Origin: JBHIYN01 sp041984235
GTDB lineage: Bacteria; Pseudomonadota; Gammaproteobacteria; Ga0077536
DNA length: 27,705 bases
Direction of reading: 5' to 3'
NCBI GenBank assembly: GCA_041984235.1
Contig: JBHIYN010000030.1
Location: 1-27,705 of the forward strand
Below are positions 24,295 to 27,705 of the stretch, piece by piece (the first letter of the stretch is position 1; each line of letters begins with the position of its first letter). A program made the position numbers and the translations under genes. Under the pieces are notes generated by a model. The model searched no databases, was not told where the DNA came from, and saw only the letters and a list, made by a program, of their open reading frames with translations.

Positions 24295-24947
24295 GGAGCG
24301 GCCGCGGGCGAAGGCGCGAGCCGGCGCGCGAGGGCGACCGCCGCCTCGCGCCCGGCGGCGTCCAGGCGCTGCTCCAGCGCGCCCAGCTTCGCCAGCACCT
24401 CGGCCGGGTCCAGCGCGCCGTCGGTCACCGCGTCCGCCACCGGGGCCGCCTGCGACAACGCCGGCCGCGCCAGCGACAGCCACGCGTACGCCTTGACGTC
24501 GTCCTGCGGGAGGCCCTCGCCCTCCAGGTACTTCAGGCCCATCATCACGTAGGCGTGCACGTAGCCCTGGCGCGCGGCCTTCTGGTACCAGCGCACCGCC
24601 TTGCGCTGGTCCGCTCTGATCCCGAGGCCGGCGTCGTACATCAGCCCGAGACGATACTGGGCGTCGGCACGGTTGTACTTCGCCGCCTCGCGGAACCAGC
24701 GAAAGGCATCGCGGTGGCTCTGCTCGACGCCCTGGCCGGCCGCGTGCATGGAGCCGAGCGCCGCCATCGCGCGATGGTCGCCGCGCACGGCGAGGCTCTC
24801 GAACAGCGGCGCGGCGGCCGCGTAATCGCCGCGTTTATAAGCCGCCGCGGCATCGTCGAAAGCATCGGCCCGGGCCAGCGAACCCGCGAGCACGAACATG
24901 CCAGCGAGCACGCAGCGGCCGACGCCCGGCCATCGACCCGGCCGCAT
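24291..24947 (-). CDS. Secreted Sel1-repeat protein
   Basis: This 218-aa protein has a signal peptide (cleavage near ARADA, residue 29) and about three Sel1-like TPR repeats (residues about 57-160), such as AQYRLGLMYDAGLGI followed by DQRKAVRWYQKAARQG. A helical Ala-rich tail follows. Sel1 repeats mediate protein-protein contacts, often in the periplasm. It starts 4 bp after the catechol 2,3-dioxygenase stop without its own strong Shine-Dalgarno, so translation is probably coupled. It is not part of known meta-cleavage operons and its role there is unknown. Confidence 0.85.
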   Translation of the reverse strand: MRPGRWPGVGRCVLAGMFVLAGSLARADAFDDAAAAYKRGDYAAAAPLFESLAVRGDHRAMAALGSMHAAGQGVEQSHRDAFRWFREAAKYNRADAQYRLGLMYDAGLGIRADQRKAVRWYQKAARQGYVHAYVMMGLKYLEGEGLPQDDVKAYAWLSLARPALSQAAPVADAVTDGALDPAEVLAKLGALEQRLDAAGREAAVALARRLAPSPAAAP

Positions 24948-24951
24948 GGCT

Positions 24952-25875
24952 TCAGGTCACCACGCCGAGGAAATTCTCGTTCAGCTTGCGGTCGTGGTAG
25001 AAGATGGCCTTGCCGATTTCCTCGGCATCCCAGGTAATCGGCTCGCGATCCGGATACCAGGTGTAGTCCCCGCAGAACACCTCGTTGCGATTGCCGGACG
25101 GATCGAAGAAATAGATCGTGCGGCCACGCGTGATGCCATGACGGGTCGGGCCGATGTCAATCGAGATCCCGTGCATGCCCATGATGTCCGCCGCGCGCAG
25201 GACCTCCTCCCACGAGTTGAGCAGGAACGAGGCATGGTGGAACTTGTTCGGCTCGTCGTGATGTACGAAGGCGATGTCGTGCGCCTTGTTCGAGCACGAG
25301 AAGAACGCCACCACCATGGTGTCGTCCGGGGTCACCACGCGCTCGGTGAGGTCGAAGCCGAGCACCTCGGTAAAGAGCTTCGCGTTGTCCGGGATGTTCG
25401 GGCCGTACAGCAGGCAGTGGTCATAGCGATTGACCTGCATGCCCTTCAGTCCCTCCGGCCACGGGTCGGGGTTGCGCCGGCCGAGCCCGTTGCCGACGTA
25501 ATCCTTCTCGGCATACAGCTCGAGCTGATGACCGCTGGGGATCTCGAAACGCACGCGGCGTCCGCAGCCGGTCAGCTCGCCGGCCGGGATCTCCTCGGTG
25601 GCTACGCCGGCGTTCCTCAGATTGCCGGCCAGGCGGTCCAGCTCGTCGTTACCGTAGACCTTGAAGCCCATGTAATCCATGCCGGGACTGTCGGCCTCGC
25701 GCAGCACGATCGAGAACGCGTCGTGCTCGTCCCAGGCCTTGAGGTAAACGCGCCCCTGGGCGTCCTCGTCGGCCTTGATCAGGCCCAGCCGCTCGACGTA
25801 ATGGGTGAGCGCGGGCTCCATTTCCAGCACCCGGATACAGCAGTGACCGGGCCGCATGACTCCGTTGAATGACAT
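24952..25875 (-). CDS. dmpB: Catechol 2,3-dioxygenase (extradiol)
   Basis: At 307 aa it has exactly the length of XylE/DmpB. It cleaves catechol next to the hydroxyls to 2-hydroxymuconic semialdehyde using Fe(II). The ligands fall at the classical positions H153, H214 and E265 (NRNEVF). Second-shell residues of the two vicinal-oxygen-chelate domains are present, including H199 in KAHDIAF and H246 in PTRHGITRG. A GGAGGAGGAGG Shine-Dalgarno gives a strong start. It lies 98 bp after the ferredoxin gene and 4 bp before the Sel1 gene. The GC-palindromic gap upstream shows no clear promoter. Confidence 0.97.
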   Translation of the reverse strand: MSFNGVMRPGHCCIRVLEMEPALTHYVERLGLIKADEDAQGRVYLKAWDEHDAFSIVLREADSPGMDYMGFKVYGNDELDRLAGNLRNAGVATEEIPAGELTGCGRRVRFEIPSGHQLELYAEKDYVGNGLGRRNPDPWPEGLKGMQVNRYDHCLLYGPNIPDNAKLFTEVLGFDLTERVVTPDDTMVVAFFSCSNKAHDIAFVHHDEPNKFHHASFLLNSWEEVLRAADIMGMHGISIDIGPTRHGITRGRTIYFFDPSGNRNEVFCGDYTWYPDREPITWDAEEIGKAIFYHDRKLNENFLGVVT

Positions 25876-25973
25876 GATGTCCTCCTCCTCCAGGGCGCGC
25901 CGCCGGCGGCGGGCTGCCGTTCAGTTTCCTGACCTGCGCACCTTACACCGTCGCAGGATCTGTTCGTGTGCGC

Positions 25974-26279
25974 TCAACAGGCCAGCCTGCGGCGCAGCAA
26001 CCCGAGTGGGCGCAGGTTCAGATCGCCCTCGGGAATGAGCTTGCAGGCGAGACAGATCCCCGCTGCCTCGTCCGCTTCGCTGACCTGGGCACGGCTCATC
26101 TTGAGCGTGTGATAGCGCCCCGGGCCGACCACCTGCACACGGCACACACCGCAGCCGCCGCCGCGACAGCCGACCGGGATGCCCTTGCGTCCGAGTCGCT
26201 CCATCGCCGCCAGCACGTTCTGCCCTTCGCCACAGGCGAAGCGCTCGCCGCTGTCCTCTATGGTGATCTCGAAATGCAT
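25974..26279 (-). CDS. dmpQ: XylT/DmpQ-like [2Fe-2S] ferredoxin
   Basis: This 101-aa plant-type ferredoxin has cluster ligands C38, C43, C46 and C79, embedded in IPVGCRGGGCGVCRV and CLACK. This is the arrangement of XylT/DmpQ, the ferredoxins that reactivate catechol 2,3-dioxygenase after oxidation of its active-site iron. The frame stays open for 56 codons upstream, but that part lies over the reductase gene and is compositionally unlike a protein, so the ATG at 26279 (MHFEITIEDSG) is chosen. It starts 20 bp after the dmpP stop and precedes dmpB, the order P-Q-B known from Pseudomonas. An unusual basic C-terminus (GLLRRRLAC) extends beyond the usual end. Confidence 0.93.
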   Translation of the reverse strand: MHFEITIEDSGERFACGEGQNVLAAMERLGRKGIPVGCRGGGCGVCRVQVVGPGRYHTLKMSRAQVSEADEAAGICLACKLIPEGDLNLRPLGLLRRRLAC

Positions 26280-26299
26280 CGCAAACCGGTCGCGCGTAC

Positions 26300-27358
26300 T
26301 CAGAACTTCTTGAACAGGGCGCTGCGTCGCGCCGGCTGCGCCGCGTCGGCCGCGGTGTAGAAGTTCTCCATGAAGATGTGCTCCTCGAACAGGCGCCCCT
26401 GCATCAGGGTGGTGATGCAGGCATCGATCATCGGCGGCGGGCCGCACAAGTAGGCCTTGTGGCCCTCGAAACGGCCGTCGAACACTTCGCCGGCGAGCTC
26501 GTGCACGAAGCCGGTCGGCCCGTCCCAGCCGCCGCTGTCCTCGGACAGGGCGGCGTGGTAAGCGAAATTGGCATGGCGTGCGGCGAGCTCACGGAAGAGG
26601 TCGTCGTAGTAGAGCTCCTCGCGTGAACGTGCGCCGTAGAGCAGCGTGATCGGGCGTTCGTCGCCGGACTCCAGCAGGTCCAGGATCATCGACTTCGGGC
26701 TCGACAGCCCGGAGCCGCCGGCGAGGAACACGACCGGCTCGGGCGCGGACCTGCGCACGAAAAAGCGCCCCAGCGGTGCGGTGAAGCGCAGGGTATCGCC
26801 GAGCGCGAGCGTCTCGTGCAGGTAGCCGGTGCCGGCGCCGCCCTCGACGATGCGCACGTTGAGCTCGATCTCGTTGGGGCTCGACGGCGGGCTCGCAATC
26901 GAGAACGCGCGCGGCTGGTCGAGACCGGGAATGTCGAGGTTGACGTACTGCCCGGCCTGGAAATCGACACCCGCGCCATCGACGCTGAGCCAGATCCCCC
27001 GGATCGTCGGGGTCAGGTTCTCGAGCCGCGACACGGTACCGGTGAAGTCCTCGATGGCGATCGCGCGCGCGTCCGGATCCTCCTCGACCTCGGCCTCGAT
27101 GACGACGTCGGACTCCAGGGTCGCACAGCAGGCCAGGCACCTGCCCTCGTCGCGCTCGATGTCCATCAGGGCAAAGGCCGAGGCATGGTTGTGCTCGATG
27201 TCACCCTCGACCACGTCGACCTTGCAGGTCCCGCACAAGCCGTGGTTACAGGCATAGGGCAGCCAGATCCCCGCGCGCAACGCGGCGTCCAGCATCGACT
27301 GGCCGTCCTCGACCTCGATGGTCTCGCCGAGCGGCTCGATAGTGAGCTGGTAGCTCAT
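26300..27358 (-). CDS. dmpP: Phenol hydroxylase reductase component (FAD, [2Fe-2S])
   Basis: This 352-aa protein, essentially full length for DmpP, passes electrons from NADH to the phenol hydroxylase oxygenase. The N-terminal ferredoxin domain has ligands C37, C42, C45 and C77. An FAD domain with RAFS (150-153) and an NAD domain with GGSGLSSPKSMI and YLCGPPPMIDA follow. The C-terminal MQGRLFEEHIFMENFYTAAD is also typical of DmpP. The start codon lies 3 bp from a GGGGACAGTCCC palindrome, whose AAGGGGA is the only Shine-Dalgarno-like sequence, at a long 10-nt spacing. The partner subunits (dmpKLMNO) are not in the window. If present, they would lie beyond 27705, separated by the hairpin array. 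Confidence 0.96.
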   Translation of the reverse strand: MSYQLTIEPLGETIEVEDGQSMLDAALRAGIWLPYACNHGLCGTCKVDVVEGDIEHNHASAFALMDIERDEGRCLACCATLESDVVIEAEVEEDPDARAIAIEDFTGTVSRLENLTPTIRGIWLSVDGAGVDFQAGQYVNLDIPGLDQPRAFSIASPPSSPNEIELNVRIVEGGAGTGYLHETLALGDTLRFTAPLGRFFVRRSAPEPVVFLAGGSGLSSPKSMILDLLESGDERPITLLYGARSREELYYDDLFRELAARHANFAYHAALSEDSGGWDGPTGFVHELAGEVFDGRFEGHKAYLCGPPPMIDACITTLMQGRLFEEHIFMENFYTAADAAQPARRSALFKKF

Positions 27359-27361
27359 AAA

Positions 27362-27705
27362 GGGACTGTCCCCTTTTTCACGCTCATAGCTACACGCACC
27401 CGCCGCGCCATCCCGAAAAAGGGGACTGTCCCCGTATCCGCACAGGCTGCAAAGGGACAGTCCCCTTTTTCGCTCGCGTGCTCACACGCACCCGCCGCGC
27501 CATCCCGAAAAAGGGGACTGTCCCCGTGTCCGCACAGGCTGCAAAGGGACAGTCCCCTTTTTCCACCAGTCCGTTGCGGACATCATTCTGCACCTCGTTC
27601 CGTTTGCGCGGTGCGGACAGGGATCGCGGTGCCTCGAAAAAGGGGACAGTCCCTGACGCGATGGGGACTGTCCCCTTTTTCGCTCGCGTGCTTATACGCA
27701 TCCGC
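27362..27705. repeat. Array of paired GGGGAC(A/T)GTCCCC palindromes (REP-like)
   Basis: This 347-bp gene-free stretch carries seven copies of the palindrome (near 27362, 27416, 27454, 27508, 27546, 27637 and 27664). Six of them form three long hairpins: AAAAAGGGGACTGTCCC at 27416-27432 pairs perfectly over 17 bp with 27454-27470. The same holds for 27508-27524 with 27546-27562, and for 27637-27653 with 27664-27680. Loops are 21, 21 and 10 nt. The first two pairs belong to a 92-bp direct repeat (27362-27453, 27454-27545) that includes CACGCACCCGCCGCGCCAT. The flanking A5 and T5 tracts would let each hairpin act as a bidirectional terminator. An open frame on the minus strand through this array is repeat-derived and not a gene. 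Confidence 0.9.

Noticed and set aside
23496..25037. 513-codon open frame on the plus strand
   Set aside because: It runs through the operator region, an alternative frame of gntR and antisense of the Sel1 gene. Composition is arginine-rich with no domain.
26280..26447. Upstream extension of the ferredoxin frame
   Set aside because: It overlaps the end of dmpP in another frame and is His/Arg-rich. Family length fits the start at 26279.
27390..27701. 103-codon open frame on the minus strand in the palindrome array
   Set aside because: It is a translation of the repeats (KKGTVPF- and GDCPF-like strings), lacks a ribosome-binding site and has no protein-like features.
27362..27705. CRISPR array
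   Set aside because: There are repeated palindromes, but the units are 92-bp direct repeats with identical intervening sequence, not short repeats with unique spacers, and no cas gene is present.

Overview
The window is GC-rich (clearly above 60% G+C), densely coded, and reads like a Gram-negative proteobacterium, most likely a gammaproteobacterium. Lipobox lipoproteins, a C-terminal-Phe outer-membrane barrel protein, an RND/MMPL transporter, cyclic-di-GMP signalling and a Pseudomonas-like phenol/catechol meta-cleavage gene set all fit that reading. I cannot name the genus from the sequence alone.

Layout. (1) Positions 1-3550 (+): the 3' end of a giant surface/envelope protein built of near-identical 318-bp (106-aa) cadherin-like repeats, followed by a membrane-bound PAS-GGDEF diguanylate cyclase in an apparent two-gene operon. 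(2) Positions 3555-7935: a SnoaL-like protein (-), an amidase-signature enzyme (-), a MATE efflux pump (+) and an intradiol ring-cleavage dioxygenase (-). (3) Positions 8054-10376: a secreted DUF1329 protein (+), a small lipoprotein (-) and a small PilZ-like protein (+). (4) Positions 10387-17480 (-): an envelope block ending in a clear intrinsic terminator. In transcription order it holds a YCF48-type beta-propeller lipoprotein, an MMPL/RND transporter, a DUF1302 outer-membrane protein and a second DUF1329 protein. (5) Positions 17569-23451 (-): a glutathione S-transferase followed by the lower meta-cleavage pathway in the order dmpC-E-F-G-H. (6) Positions 23452-23622: an AT-rich divergent control region with palindromes overlapping two opposing promoter candidates, next to a GntR/FadR-type regulator (+). 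(7) Positions 24291-27358 (-): dmpP (phenol hydroxylase reductase), dmpQ/xylT-like ferredoxin, dmpB/xylE (catechol 2,3-dioxygenase) and a secreted Sel1-repeat protein. (8) Positions 27359-27705: no gene, but an array of paired GGGGAC(A/T)GTCCCC palindromes.

How the genes work together. DmpP would feed electrons to a phenol hydroxylase whose other subunits (KLMNO) are not in the window. DmpB opens catechol to 2-hydroxymuconic semialdehyde, and the XylT-like ferredoxin probably reactivates DmpB. DmpC oxidises the semialdehyde, DmpH decarboxylates, DmpE hydrates, DmpG cleaves to pyruvate plus acetaldehyde, and DmpF makes acetyl-CoA. The hydrolase (dmpD) and the tautomerase (dmpI) are absent here. 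The envelope block lies directly downstream on the same strand with only 88 bp between, so the catabolic genes and a putative trans-envelope transport or lipid-handling system may form one roughly 13-kb directon (23451 to 10435). This coupling, and the arrangement around the GntR regulator, are the most interesting parts of the window.
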